Below are positions 35,075 through 48,572 of a stretch of DNA of 64,000 nucleotides, piece by piece (position 1 is the first letter of the stretch; the number at the start of each line of letters is the position of its first letter). Origin of the DNA: Heliocidaris tuberculata (lineage: Eukaryota; Echinodermata; Echinoidea; Camarodonta; Echinometridae); assembly GCA_025618425.1 (NCBI GenBank), contig CM046847.1:3208259-3272258 (forward strand). The letters run 5' to 3'. A program made the position numbers and the translations under genes. The notes beneath the pieces were generated by a model. It saw only the letters and a list, made by a program, of their open reading frames with translations, searched no databases and was not told the origin of the DNA.

Positions 35075-36005
35075 AAACAGGCACGCATTTCTTTACTTTT
35101 TCCATTTTGCTTCTTAATCGTTATATATTCACCGTCGATTATCATAATTTGGTAGTGAATTTAATGTTGTTTTAAGGAGCCTATAGTCCCCCCAAAGAGG
35201 ATCGCATGATATTGCCATGAAATGACAAAACACGTGTCTAATTGTGAACACAAGATATTAATGATGGCTCAGTTTTCACTTTTCAAAAAGAAAACTTGTA
35301 AATATCTTAGCCTGGAGTGATTTTCAGGCACCTGCCTCCCAAGGGATAAGATAAAAATAGTAAGAGTTGTCTTTTATATTCGTTTCGATATTCATCATTC
35401 ATGTTGTCATCTACAGTGTCAGACTAGGGTCTAGGGAAAACATTTTGAAAGAGCATATCTCACCTGCGAGATAACGAAGAATATTTATGGATACTTTTGG
35501 TATTTCGTGTTTAAAACAGTTTTCTATTAACAAAAAGATGACGATCTAGCGATTAAGATCACAAAGGAGTAGGCATGCATGTATGCATATTTAAACATTT
35601 CCATTTTTTCTCTAATCGTTATTTATATCGTAAATGATGATGGTAAATTATTGAACCTTTCCAGAGGGGGTGATTTATGAAAGGAAGATAGAAAGCTTTT
35701 TGTGTATGTGAACACATGAGACATGAGTGATGGTAGATTTTTTTCACTTCAAACTAAAATTTGTAGCCTCTGTTGGGACTGGTGTCTTTTTTTTAGGCAC
35801 ATACCTCCCGCCGTTTTATCATAATAGTCATAGTTTATCTTTGATATTCGTTTCGATATTTTTTTATCACCATACATGCTCTCAGTATATAGCACGAGTC
35901 TGAGGACTGGGAAATCATTTTGAAAGAGCATAACTTACCCACGAGATTACGAAGAATATTTTGGGATACCTTTATTTGAACACAATTTTCTATGTGAACA
36001 AAGAG
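35075..36005 (+). repeat. Diverged direct duplication, about 450-500-bp unit
   Basis: Blocks in about 35,075-35,520 recur in order in about 35,568-36,005. Examples are TTCGTTTCGATATT, TTTTGAAAGAGCAT, AACGAAGAATATTT (ACGAAGAATATTTT in copy 2) and a CAGGCACCTGCCTCC/TAGGCACATACCTCC pair. The copies differ by many substitutions and indels, so the duplication is old. Function unknown. Confidence 0.75.
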
Positions 36006-36594
36006 ATGAAACCTATGCACAAGTCTCTTTTCTTTATCATGAAATATATTTTAACTATATTTTGTTGCACTGTGAATTCTCTTTAAAATTCGAGTAGATA
36101 AAAAAAAATTTCTGCATTAAAAATAATGAATACATCGAAATGTGTGGGAGGAGTCTACAGTAAGGACCGAGGAGGCCTATACATGTATATCTTTCCACAA
36201 AGAAGGACGTATAAACAGTGAGCCATGATGATTATTAAAGAGAAGCATTGTTCTGTATATTCTACAATTTCAAAACATAATCAAGCTTCAGGCAAGATTA
36301 TTATTGTTCAATGACCATGAGATAAAAGCGTCATCCAACTATATCATTCCTTCTAGGCGCTTGCCAATTTTATCTTTTTTTAATACATTGTATAACAAAA
36401 GATTTGAAAATTTCAAACGCCCTACGAAAACAATTTTCAAACCCCCTATAAAAATGACAAAATTTTCAAACGCGCTAAAGGAATGATAATTGTATTTTAT
36501 TAGTATGTCATATAAAAGTCATATTCGCGATGCCGACCAAGAATGTTGAAAAACACGATGCTTGTGATAATCTACTTGAGGTAGTGATTATGTA
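36006..36594. other. Intergenic DNA, nothing recognised
   Basis: A 60-codon frame at 36,304-36,486 is unsupported. Confidence 0.5.
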
Positions 36595-36690
36595 ATGATA
36601 ATAATAATAACAGTAAAAATAATAATATTTTCTTATTTAGCGCATAATACTTATAAAAAGTCTCTATATGCGCTTAACACATAGTATAAA
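36595..36690 (-). mobile_element. 3' fragment of a SINE
   Basis: Read on the minus strand it has GCGCATATAGAG ... TATGCGCTAAATAAG followed by ATT triplets, the SINE 3'-end layout seen elsewhere here. The head is not present. Confidence 0.5.
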
Positions 36691-37361
36691 AAACGTTGAT
36701 AAGTTAGCTTACAAAACAGTCATAACTAATTTTTACTAAGATAATTACAACAGTATACATAGCAAAGTGATTAATGAAATATAATGTTAGTAAGGATACA
36801 TAGGAAATTACAAAATATTCTATATATTTGACTATCATCTTTAGGGTTCACTATACAGCTATATCTGATTTAAGATTAACACTTGGCTTTTTATTAATCG
36901 GCACGGATACAAGTTTAACATTTACATGGATACATTTTGTGGTTATTTTCTTTTGTTTCATGCTGGGTTTCATGATTTGTTTGATAACAAGTACAAGTAC
37001 AAGAGAAAGAAATTGGAACAATATTTTGAAGTGTGACTTATATTAGTGTCGAACATTCCACCCCCCCCCCCTCCTAATCTGAATACGCCCATATCACCAC
37101 TAAGACCGCAACAATAACGGTTTGATTCTCTTTATTTTCATTCAGTTCAATGACATCTAGTTTTGCTCCTGTCATGCCTGTTCTGATTGGTCAACCATTT
37201 TAATTTATTCACGGGGATGAATTACATCATAATCGTTGATGATTTATAGGAGGCGGTCTTTTCCCTTTTTCTTTTAGCAGTAGTAATGATCATAGTCAAT
37301 ATTAGATGCATTGGATGTGATGTAAGAGTACACTAATTGGAGAAAGGTAAGAACTGTTGGT
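36691..37361. other. Intergenic DNA, nothing recognised
   Basis: AT-rich with a C10 run near 37,062. No supported gene. Confidence 0.5.
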
Positions 37362-37627
37362 AGGGGCGGCGCCAGGGTATTTTGATAGGAGGGGCAAGAC
37401 GACCTAAAGATGACGTCATATTTTTTCTCCATTAAATAACAGGGGTAATATAGAGTTACATGTTTAAGACCTCTCTTTTTAATACTCCTCTTTCTTCTTT
37501 CTTCCCTTTTCTTCCCTTTTCTTCCTCCTTTTCTTCTTTTTTCTTCTTTTTTTTTCTTTTTTCACTACTTGAAAAATCATAGGGGGGGCGGTCGCCCCCT
37601 CTGCCCCCCCTGTAGCGCCGCCCCTGA
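37362..37627. mobile_element. MITE with AGGGGCGGCGC ends
   Basis: AGGGGCGGCGCC on the left and AGCGCCGCCCCT on the right are inverted. The interior holds a T/C-rich stretch and G7/C7 runs with GGCGGTCGCCCCC. It resembles other G/C-run elements in the window. The minus-strand Lys/Arg-rich frame is an artefact of the T/C tract. Confidence 0.65.
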
Positions 37628-37799
37628 GTCTCTGTTGGAGATTCGGGTCAAGAAGAACCACTAAATAATGAAGGCAGGATGACACCGAAAGAAAGAATAA
37701 TAAACTAAGTTAAAAATGACACAAGCTGTCAGGTATACGGCTCAAGATTATAGGAAAAGGGATAGATACTGATGATGCAGTTAGAAAGTAAATTAGGCC
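37628..37799. other. Intergenic DNA, nothing recognised
   Basis: No feature seen. Confidence 0.5.
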
Positions 37800-38060
37800 G
37801 ATCAGGAGGTTTAAGTTCTGCTCGTCCGCGAAATCGAGCGGGTTGGTAAGATTGGATTCGCGGTCATCGGTCCGACTGGGAGTCGCTAGGTTTCCGCCCC
37901 CTAGGGCTATAGAGAACGAACCTTACCCGTTGGGCTGTATCAGATAACGCCTCGGCGGGCAAGTTTTATCCTCTCTTAAACTGTCATACCTCGTCCGTCC
38001 GGGAATGCATTCATTGGCCCAGCACGACGAAGTATACATCGATGTCGGGAAGGCGTGAAG
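37800..38060. promoter_or_regulatory. CpG-dense block, possible regulatory element
   Basis: CpG is frequent (TCGTCCGCGAAATCGAGCG, GCCTCGGCGGG) against a depleted background. There is no long open frame. It may be a promoter, an untranslated first exon or a conserved element. Confidence 0.3.
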
Positions 38061-40049
38061 AAATTAATCAAAAACTCGTCACCATCGCACCTCCCGATGA
38101 CAAGTTGCAAATTAAAAGGATGAACATGAATGTCATTTTTTGAGACGTCACATCTTCATAGAGCAACAGCCGAAGTGAATGTAGGACAAAGTTAGAGAAC
38201 AAACACGCCCTATATAGGGTGAGCCGTGCTCTTTAGATTAACAATGTTAGTTCGCAATGTAGTACTCTCTGCGATTGGAACACACATAGAAATGAAGTTT
38301 AACTTTGTGCTAAAGAAGTGTATTACCCATCGGTATTACCTTTCCTTAAGGATGCGTAACTGACCCGGATGCTATATTTTTTTTCTGACCCGGATATATA
38401 AGAAGTATGTCTTTCTCACCCTCTTTCCTGCTCGCATGCATTGCTTCCAGTGGCGGAGATTTGTTACGCAATTCTATTTATGGGGGGGGGGGGGCGACCT
38501 ATTGTTGTTCCCCCCCCCCCCCCCCCCCCTCTGATGAAAAGAATTTACTGTATATTTCCGCCCATGATTGCTTCTTTGTACCTTTCACAGAAATTACTTG
38601 GATGGGTTCATATCTAGATTAGATAAAACTAATTTTTTTTTTCAAAGACGACTTCTAACTTTTCGTCGTATAGGTTGCATTATGATGGAAGGGCAGTATT
38701 AACATGGGATAATTGCTCTAGGGATATAGATGTCCTAATGAAGGGATAGTTGTCCGAGGTTAGTCGTCCTGGGTGGTAGCTGTCCGGACATGAACAACTC
38801 TGACTGACTTATATGAAATAGTTGCAGTTGCGTAACGATTGATCTTAAAAGTTTACTGAACGTCTTCCTACAAAGTATACTCTTGTCAACCCTGTAATGC
38901 TTTGTTTAAAAGAAAGTATGAAACAAAACAGAAAATTAATATTCTCAAGCACACAATAATAATTTCAGCTATCGAAAAATGAGAGGGAATTAAATTAATG
39001 TGCGCCCCACGTCTACTCGAAATGCGCCCATGAAATTTGATTGGGTATATTATTTTGTTTCTTGTAATATTCTTGTTTTCATTTTTTGTTTTGTTTTTTG
39101 TTCAATTAACTTTATTCAGTATGAAGAATAACATACGGAATAATAGCTTACGGGAAAAAAAACAATAATTTCTCATGGCATTTGGCCCTTTCTCACTTTC
39201 TCTCTCTCTCTCTGATCTTCTTTATCCTGTATATCTTTGTTGTGTCTCATTGTATTTTTTTCGACCCCAGTTTCTATTTTCTCCATTTCCATTTTTTTTT
39301 TTTTTTTTTTTTGGGGGGGGGGGTCTCAATATTCTTATTTATTCATATTTTAGAAACTTTATTATTGTTATTCTGCTTTTACTACCAAATTATCACTTCT
39401 AGTCCTATACCGTAATTCTCATATACCACTTAGTATGTGACAACGTTTTGTATCCTTCTTTAATCATATTCTTTCAATACACAAAGAGAAAATGGCTAAG
39501 AAAGTTCTATTCAGTTACTGTCTTGCTCTTTCCGAAGAAGTATGAAAATCATACAAACAACTTTATGCAGTCATGCACGTGTAGTCTTATGATCACAAGT
39601 TACTTGAATTTTAAATTGTATAATCATGATAATTATTGATGTTTATACTCACTCTACCCCCCATGTGGGTGATTGGGTCAATAAAAACAAAACAAAACCA
39701 GTACGATTTGCACTGTCCGGTTTGTGTTATTTGTATGACAAAATACGGCGAAATTTTCTGAATTAATCATTATTACAATAGTTCGTACCAAGGTGGACCC
39801 CACTATTCCATACACACAGGTTTGTGTTTTCTTATGCATGTCCTCACTTCATTACCTTTCATTCAATAACATTATGCGAGCATTGGGGCGCGGTTCCTAC
39901 ATAAAATTCGTGTAGATATATAGAAAGGGGGAAGAATCGTCGCTGGACTGGCCTCTGACTTTTTCACAGGGAAAAGATATACGTTTGTAACGCCACTTAT
40001 ACAGTGTGCGGTGGGAATACCGTGGATCCAACCTCTATGTAAGAAGAGA
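38061..40049. other. Intergenic DNA with long C, G and T runs
   Basis: G13 at 38,482-38,494 and C20 at 38,510-38,529 face each other 15 bases apart and could pair. A long T-run followed by G10 lies at about 39,291-39,322. A (AAAAC)n tail lies near 39,683-39,698. No coding feature supported. Confidence 0.55.
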
Positions 40050-40162
40050 CTATAGAGACAGAGAGAGGGGAAAGAGAGGATGAGATAACGAGTGAGAGGG
40101 AGCGAGGGAGGGAGAAAAAGAGGGGGAGGAAGGGGGTAAGTGAGAAGGAGAGGAAGAGAGAA

Positions 40163-40193
<31 letters not shown>

Positions 40194-40195
40194 TG
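40050..40195. repeat. GA-rich purine tract
   Basis: Imperfect (GA)n/GGGA repeats. Confidence 0.9.
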
Positions 40196-40843
40196 GGGCG
40201 TGGGAAGACATGAGTGACGTTTGCAAATAATTTTGAAGAATCTTTGAAGAATCTTTGAAGAATATTCCTTATAAAAAAAAGTTCATTAAATTAAGCAACT
40301 CATATATCTTATTGCCTCAAGGTAGGCCTATTTTGTCTCATAAGAATTAGTTTCCTGTCTTCCAGAATTACTCTTATTCAATCAGGATCCTGGAAATTTT
40401 GACTGGTCAACAATCTAGATAATTGGGTGGAAATAGGAAATAAAACGTGAAATCAATGGTCAGGAAAGTATATCGATCAAAAATATCCTATTGAAAGAAA
40501 CCTCTCTATATAATGCAAGGTATATCATTCTACCACGTCGAAAACCTCAATTTCGCTAATTGAGCACAGAAAGAAAGACAAGAGTATGGTGAGATTGATA
40601 ATTTTGACAGATTTTTAATTCGACGCGGGAGATATTCATGTAATTCGAAGTGAAAGTGTTGAAAGGGCATTCGACCTGAAGGATACTGAGGCTTGATTTA
40701 CTTCATGTGGAGTGGAAAGGAATATTGTCTCTCGGAGCGAAAATCGAAAAGTACTGAGGGGACTCCATCGGGGAAGAAGAGGGACGGAGGAGAGGAGGAG
40801 AAGGAGGAGAGAAAGATCGAGAGAGGTGCATAAACAAAACGGG
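40196..40843. other. Intergenic DNA, nothing recognised
   Basis: A short direct repeat of GAATCTTTGAA lies near 40,240. The 88-codon frame across 40,712-40,978 comes from the purine tracts. Confidence 0.5.

Positions 40844-40911
<68 letters not shown>
40844..40911. repeat. (TA)n-(GA)n compound microsatellite
   Basis: About 13 TA units (40,844-40,870) continue directly into about 20 GA units. Confidence 0.97.
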
Positions 40912-40915
<4 letters not shown>

Positions 40916-41064
40916 AAACAGAGAAAGGTCTACAAACTTTCATTTGAGCGATTCAATATCATAATAGCTGAAAATTAAGTATTCTGTATTTCTCAAATAC
41001 AATACGACATGGAAGTTTTTCAAAATAGACATCAGTGTCTTGTACATTCTTCTCAAAGTTTTTA

Positions 41065-41094
41065 AACTATTACGTATTAAAATACGTAATAGTT
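41065..41094. repeat. Perfect 30-bp palindrome
   Basis: AACTATTACGTATT and its exact reverse complement flank a 2-base AA spacer. Confidence 0.95.
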
Positions 41095-42072
41095 CTTCAG
41101 AGAAAGGGGGAGAGAGGGGGAAGGAGGTGTAAGAGGGACTAGAGTGAGAAATAGACTGAGAGAGAGAGAGAGAGAGGGGGGGGTGGGGGCTTAGAAAAGT
41201 ATATGATGATAGTCACAGACCAACTAAGAGTTGTTTTTAGTTGACTTTCGGAATTTCTGGCAATAATAATTATTATGGCAATCATCATTGCCAGGGTCCT
41301 GCTGCTGTTCAGTGACCTTCTGCAGAAGGTCAATAACAAAAGAGGATCACATCAAAAGATCTGAAATATCACGTTTGGGCAGTGCATTAATTTGCAACAT
41401 AAAACGAGACCGAAAGGATTTAACCGATGTATGAAAGCAAATCGATATTGATCGGAAGATGCAGTCGATCGATTGATATTAATACTAATAATGCAGGACA
41501 GGTTCGACGGTATAGAATGTCGTCTGTACCAGACCGTTATTTCCCCAAATCGTTTTACCATAATGCCTGACAAAACATGAAAAAGACAAGAAAGACGACT
41601 AATGTGAGAAAAAATTAATAAAGGGCAAAAAATCTGGAGAGTAAGGAGAAAATACTATATTCAATATAATTATGTAAGCCTACTAAGCCACAAATTACAA
41701 ATTTAACAGTTCGAAATTAAATGATATGCCAATGGAATAATGAATTAACTTATTGAAAAAATGCGCTTGAAAACCATGACAAACATAGTTAAAGGCTGAC
41801 AAAATGATATGAAATCTGCTCATAATCTGTACATTAAAAACAGATTTAGGAAAAGGACAAGAAAAGATATAATAATTCGTAAGAAATATGATTTTTTTTT
41901 CTGTAAAAATTATGGTTTACTCATTAAAGCAACGGCAGATTGATAGCAATAAAATCCTGACAAGTAAACTGTACTTTCAGATGAAAATTCGACGTTGCAA
42001 GAGGCACAATATCTTCTTCGTACTACTCATTTGACACACACAAAAAAACTATGAACTTGTTGTTTCGCCAAA
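41095..42072. other. Intergenic DNA, nothing recognised
   Basis: A short (GA)n-G9 lies at about 41,158-41,187. No feature beyond that. Confidence 0.5.
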
Positions 42073-44614
42073 ATTATCATCATCATCATCATCATAATCA
42101 TCATAATCATCATCATTACCAACACCACCGCCATTATCATCATCATCATCATCATAATCATCATAATCATCATCATTACCAACACCACCGCCATTATCAT
42201 CACCATCATCATCATAATCATCATAATCATCATCATTACCAACACCACCGCCATTATCATCACCATCATCATCATAATCATCATAATCATCATCATTACC
42301 AACACCACCGCCATTATCATCACCATCATCATCATAATCATCATAATCATCATCATTACCAACACCACCGCCATTATCATCACCATCATCATCATAATCA
42401 TCATAATCATCATCATTACCAACACCACCGCCATTATCATCACCATCATCATCATAATCATCATAATCATCATCATTACCAACACCACCGCCATTATCAT
42501 CACCATCATCATCATAATCATCATAATCATCATCATTACCAACACCACCGCCATTATCATCATCATCATCATCATAATCATCATAATCATCATCATTACC
42601 AACACCACCGCCATTATCATCACCATCATCATCATAATCATCATAATCATCATCATTACCAACACCACCGCCATTATCATCACCATCATCATCATAATCA
42701 TCATAATCATCATCATTACCAACACCACCGCCATTATCATCACCATCATCATCATAATCATCATAATCATCATCATTACCAACACCACCGCCATTATCAT
42801 CACCATCATCATCATAATCATCATAATCATCATCATTACCAACACCACCGCCATTATCATCACCATCATCATCATAATCATCATAATCATCATCATTACC
42901 AACACCACCGCCATTATCATCACCATCATCATCATAATCATCATAATCATCATCATTACCAACACCACCGCCATTATCATCACCATCATCATCATAATCA
43001 TCATAATCATCATCATTACCAACACCACCGCCATTATCATCACCATCATCATCATAATCATCATAATCATCATCATTACCAACACCACCGCCATTATCAT
43101 CACCATCATCATCATAATCATCATAATCATCATCATTACCAACACCACCGCCATTATCATCACCATCATCATCATAATCATCATAATCATCATCATTACC
43201 AACACCACCGCCATTATCATCACCATCATCATCATAATCATCATAATCATCATCATTATCAACACCACCGCCATTATCATCACCATCATCATCATAATCA
43301 TCATAATCATCATCATTACCAACACCACCGCCATTATCATCACCATCATCATCATAATCATCATAATCATCATCATTACCAACACCACCGCCATTATCAT
43401 CACCATCATCATCATAATCATCATAATCATCATCATTACCAACACCACCGCCATTATCATCACCATCATCATCATAATCATCATAATCATCATCATTACC
43501 AACACCACCGCCATTATCATCACCATCATCATCATAATCATCATAATCATCATCATTACCAACACCACCGCCATTATCATCATCATCATCATCATAATCA
43601 TCATAATCATCATCATTACCAACACCACCGCCATTATCATCACCATCATCATCATAATCATCATAATCATCATCATTACCAACACCACCGCCATTATCAT
43701 CATCATCATCATCATAATCATCATAATCATCATCATTACCAACACCACCGCCATTATCATCACCATCATCATCATAATCATCATAATCATCATCATTACC
43801 AACACCACCGCCATTATCATCATCATCATCATCATAATCATCATAATCATCATCATTACCAACACCACCGCCATTATCATCACCATCATCATCATAATCA
43901 TCATAATCATCATCATTACCAACACCACCGCCATTATCATCACCATCATCATCATAATCATCATAATCATCATCATTACCAACACCACCGCCATTATCAT
44001 CACCATCATCATCATAATCATCATAATCATCATCATTACCAACACCACCGCCATTATCATCATCATCATCATCATAATCATCATAATCATCATCATTACC
44101 AACACCACCGCCATTATCATCACCATCATCATCATAATCATCATAATCATCATCATTACCAACACCACCGCCATTATCATCACCATCATCATCATAATCA
44201 TCATAATCATCATCATTACCAACACCACCGCCATTATCATCACCATCATCATCATAATCATCATAATCATCATCATTACCAACACCACCGCCATTATCAT
44301 CATCATCATCATAATCATCATAATCATCATCATTACCAACACCACCGCCATTATCATCACCATCATCATCATAATCATCATAATCATCATCATTACCAAC
44401 ACCACCGCCATTATCATCACCATCATCATCATAATCATCATAATCATCATCATTACCAACACCACCGCCATTATCATCACCATCATCATCATAATCATCA
44501 TAATCATCATCATTACCAACACCACCGCCATTATCATCACCATCATCATCATAATCATCATAATCATCATCATTACCAACACCACCGCCATTATCATCAT
44601 CATCATCATTATCA
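42073..44614. repeat. 60-bp satellite array, about 42 copies
   Basis: The unit begins ATTATCATCACCATCATC and ends ACCAACACCACCGCC. Copies are nearly identical. Variation is a C/T change at one site (CACCAT versus CATCAT) in about nine copies, one unique C/T change near 43,259, and one 3-base-short unit near 44,310. The unit length is a multiple of 3 and four of six frames have no stop, which creates spurious frames of about 855-942 codons (His-rich on plus; Met/Val-rich and Asp/Gly-rich on minus). The homogeneity indicates recent expansion. Confidence 0.98.
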
Positions 44615-44880
44615 CTAAAGAAAATTTTCTGACCAGCAAAAAAAAAAAAGGCATTTTTTTTTTCGTCACTTTTCCTCCCAAATTCTCTGACAAGCCCCCC
44701 CCCCCCCCAATAAAAATAAAAGACCAAAGAAAAGACAAAAAAGTTTGTCAGTTCTAAAAGGGGGGGGGGGCACAATGTACACTTTTCTTTCAAAGGGGGG
44801 GGGGGGGCACGGGCCGGAAGTGCCCCCCCCCCCTCCCAATTCACCACTGCACTGATCATCATCTTCACCATCATCACGAT
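44615..44880. repeat. Cluster of four C/G homopolymer runs
   Basis: C14 at 44,695-44,708, G11 at 44,760-44,770, G13 at 44,795-44,807 and C11 at 44,823-44,833. The runs could pair with one another. ATTCACCACTGCACTG follows. Confidence 0.9.
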
Positions 44881-46383
44881 GTCAGGGAGAGAATATAAGG
44901 GAGAAGGAATGAAATGGCAACCCGTTGCCCATTTCGATAATTATGTAGGGGTGGGGGAGAGTAGGGGTGTCAGTGTTGCACTATCGGGAATGACTTTACT
45001 ATCCGAAATGAGGTTGATTATGGAAGAAGCCTGAAAGCTACTTTTAACATGCGCATACTAATTAAGAAGAAGAGAGTAGCACTATCACGTGATCTCCAAA
45101 TAGTGTACGTTGCTGAAAGCCGATATCGTAATATAGGTTCATGTTTCGGTGAGGAGTTTGTTCCCACTCAAGTCTTCTCTCCTAAATTCACTTATTTTAC
45201 ACGTTTACACGCTTCATGTAAACCTCTTCTTTCGATTACAAAAATAGAATCAGAAAATCGACAAAAAGTCCACAATCGATAACCAGCTTTCTTCTGTTAG
45301 CTTTGAAAGCTTTAAAAGGAACAACATAGATCTGGGTGATCTGTACGGTCAGATAAATAGGTTCTCCTTTTCGGACTTCCACATTTTGTATTGTTTTGAT
45401 ATTTATCAACACGAATAAGATCATGTCTGTGAAGTGTATCTTTGGAAACAATTTCATCCGTGAAATATTACTACCCATAACTGAGAAAATCAACCATAGC
45501 AAAGGATATTTAAAAGGGAATGAAAATTCTTGAAAAAAGTCAATACTATAACATGAGATTCCTCGAAACTGCAGGCATTTCAGAGAAATTGCTTAAAGGT
45601 TATACAGTACATGTCTTTTGTAATCGTAGGTTTATAGTTTGTTTTTTTTTAATTATAGAAAATTAAGGAAGTAAATGGTTCTGACAGCTCCAACTTTAAC
45701 AAACTATGTACTTTCCATTAGCTTTAAAATGATATTTTCTACTTTCTATATTTAATAATTGAACACTTATTCTAGTTTTTCTACTTGTACTAATTCAGTA
45801 GATCACAAAAACCAAAACAAAACACAAGCAGTGTCATAAACATTTCAGTGAACTTCTGACATAAATTTAATGACATATCTGAATATCTTGAACATCATAT
45901 GGAAATCGTCTTTTCTTCTCTAATACATATTTTTCCACAAAATAAAAACCAACTTTAATCCATGGATATACAATTACAGGCACATCTTTGTTTTTTCTTT
46001 TTTCTATGCGGCAAGGCTCCTAGACAGAATCAGTTTTCCACCTCCCAGTAGAAATGATGTATAAAAGAGTCTGGAGTACACAGACTGGAGAACATGACTT
46101 TAGTTTACTCACTCGTTAGCAAAAGGGATTAGTCTGCAGAATTCCAAACTAAATTACACTCATTTGACATTGTGTGAGCTGATTCCATCTAAAAGCTTTG
46201 CCACATCTCTTGCAAAAAGCACAAATATGAAAGTGAATTCCTTCTTGTCATTTAGTTTGTTTTTCAGTCCTTGTTTTTCTTTTTTCAATTCATAAATTTA
46301 TTTACAGTCCGTGATAAGGTATGATTGAAAAGGTGTTCAATAGTCCAACGTCTGTACATGTTAAAGTGCATGCAAATCTATCT
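44881..46383. other. Intergenic DNA downstream of UIMC1
   Basis: AT-rich. Open frames at 45,049-45,282 (+) and 45,236-45,502 (-) show no domain. Confidence 0.5.
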
Positions 46384-47227
46384 TTTATTACATTTCCATC
46401 CATTCCTTACAGAAAGAAAAATGTTGGCGGGCATCTGTTTGCATCACATCGCTTTACAACATGTACAAGATAAATTTTCAACTTTCACCAAAAGATAATA
46501 GAAAAATATCTCATTTTACTTTGATAAAAACTCTTATTGGCCACAAGCAAAGAAAAAGCCTTTCTTACATTTGAAAAAGAAAAGTGCCAGTTTTTTTTTA
46601 TCACAGATAACATTATTAACCCATAGCAGTACAGTGTCTCCCTTTAGTGATGTTTTGCATTATCTTTTCATCCAAAATGCTAGGAATAACATTACACATG
46701 GGCAGAAAAAGCAAAATCAGAGATAATTTGAGTCCATTTCCAGTGCCGTTGACAAATATAAGCAATTTAATTATAAAGTAATCATTAAAGTTCCTAAATT
46801 GGCAATGCTGTGTAAAATATATAATCACTATTTTCATGTACAAACTGGCAATTTTTTTGTTAAATTTGTGGAAAATGGGAATATTTGCCAATCTGAAGAG
46901 GGAAACGTGATTAATTTTGACCGTAAAGAAATCTCTGAGCTGCCATGGGTTAACCAGGAATTATACCTAGATACATTTCCCTGGATTAACATTTCAAAGA
47001 AACAAAGTGAGTAAAGCTCTGATCATGGTTATCTTCATGTTTACAACCAGAGATATATATGTATTACCACAAGAAGAAGAGGGTAAATAATTTTCAATTT
47101 TTGTGATCAAAAAAGTGGTTTACATGTACCTTTTAACCCATCTTCCTTACTGTCTCAAAATGAGTTGTTCCTTGTGAGTGCATACAAATGGCAAAATAGT
47201 TTGGCACACCAAAAGAGAACAAAGAAG

Positions 47228-47259
<32 letters not shown>

Positions 47260-48572
47260 CAATTAGCCAGTTGGGAGATACAACCTGTGTATAATTAGAC
47301 AGAGGTTTTTAAACGACATTGTAACAAAACTGATCTATTTCCTTGAGAAGATATGTAGAAACATGTATCACATAATATACCTTGGGCACAGATATGATCA
47401 CATATTTTCTTTGGAGAGAAGTGAAAATTCAAATTCCACAAATTGAGAGTACATGTAGCTCAAGAGGATAATCACAGAGTTGCCATTTGTATTAGATCCA
47501 TCATAGAAGCGATCAACACTGTAAAAAAAATCAACACTGTTTACACTTTTATCAGATTTTCTCCATTTTTTTCTGCTTTTGTTAAAGCCAACCTGACGAC
47601 GAGATGAATTTCACTTCTGCATTTTAGACTACTAGGAAACAAAATATGTGAATATGTGAATAACCAGCCAAAGTGTACTCATGAAACAAGACGGGAAGTT
47701 GTGCGCTAATTATACACTTGCAGCAGAGCATTCAGGCAGTTCAGAATAGGTAGCTGTAACAGAATTACATAGCCTTATTTGCAAATGTTTAATACATGTG
47801 CATAGCGTGCTTACACACAGGTCACATCAACAAGACCGACCCTAGGCTGAAAGTACAGCCCCTCCCCCAGTCTGTTAGGTGTTGGTTTGGTGGTCTGTAA
47901 TATTTCAAAACTCTTAACTCAATGCAGGTTTAAAAGCTAGGTCTACAGGTGAGTTGACTAACACTGAGGTCAAAGTTACCGCTTAGTTGAACGTGAGGCA
48001 GACAGAGCTAAAACCAAGTGTTGGGCATAATCAGTTTTAATAGAATATTATTGTAAAACCATAAACTTTTGCATGCATGAAACTTGTGCAAATTTCACGA
48101 TTGGTTTGGAAAAGTCTCATGCCGGGAAAAACAATCAAAATTACAACTAACACAACACGTAACTTTGCAATTCACAAAGGTTCCTTGTCATGAAAATGGC
48201 TCTTGTTTACAGTACACGAATGTTTAATGTCCCAAAAGTTACTGGTTTAACAGTGAATTAGTTATCTCTTTAGGAGAATACTGGCTAACAATTTTTCATA
48301 CAAGCACTAAATGTTACTGTTTCTCAAGTGGAAAGTGATACATAAAATAATATGGAATGTCTCTAAAACATTGAAATAATTCCATCAGGGAAATAAAAAA
48401 TAATTTGCTGTATCAACTTTGACAATGAAACCTAAACTTTGTTTAGGTTTGGTTTGTGTCTTCAGAAACACTGTGAATGCTTCCTTGCATTGATATAATG
48501 TCATACCTAGAAATAAACTATTATTTACTTCAAAAATACTGAATAGAATCTAAAATGGAATAATTCCAGTCT
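46384..48572 (-). other. Probable UIMC1 3' UTR and downstream flank
   Basis: The region follows the UIMC1 stop codon. On the minus strand ATTAAA lies at 48,223-48,228 and AATAAA at 46,384-46,389, so the 3' UTR could be about 0.35 or 2.2 kb; the sequence does not decide. A (GA)n tract lies at about 47,226-47,250. Confidence 0.4.

Noticed and set aside
42073..44614. CRISPR-like array
   Set aside because: The 60-bp repeats are directly adjacent with no variable spacers, and the host is an animal.
42027..44877. Giant open frames of 855-942 codons on both strands
   Set aside because: They are produced by a 60-bp satellite whose unit is divisible by three and stop-free in four frames. The unique ends encode poly-Gly/Pro from homopolymers and no domain.
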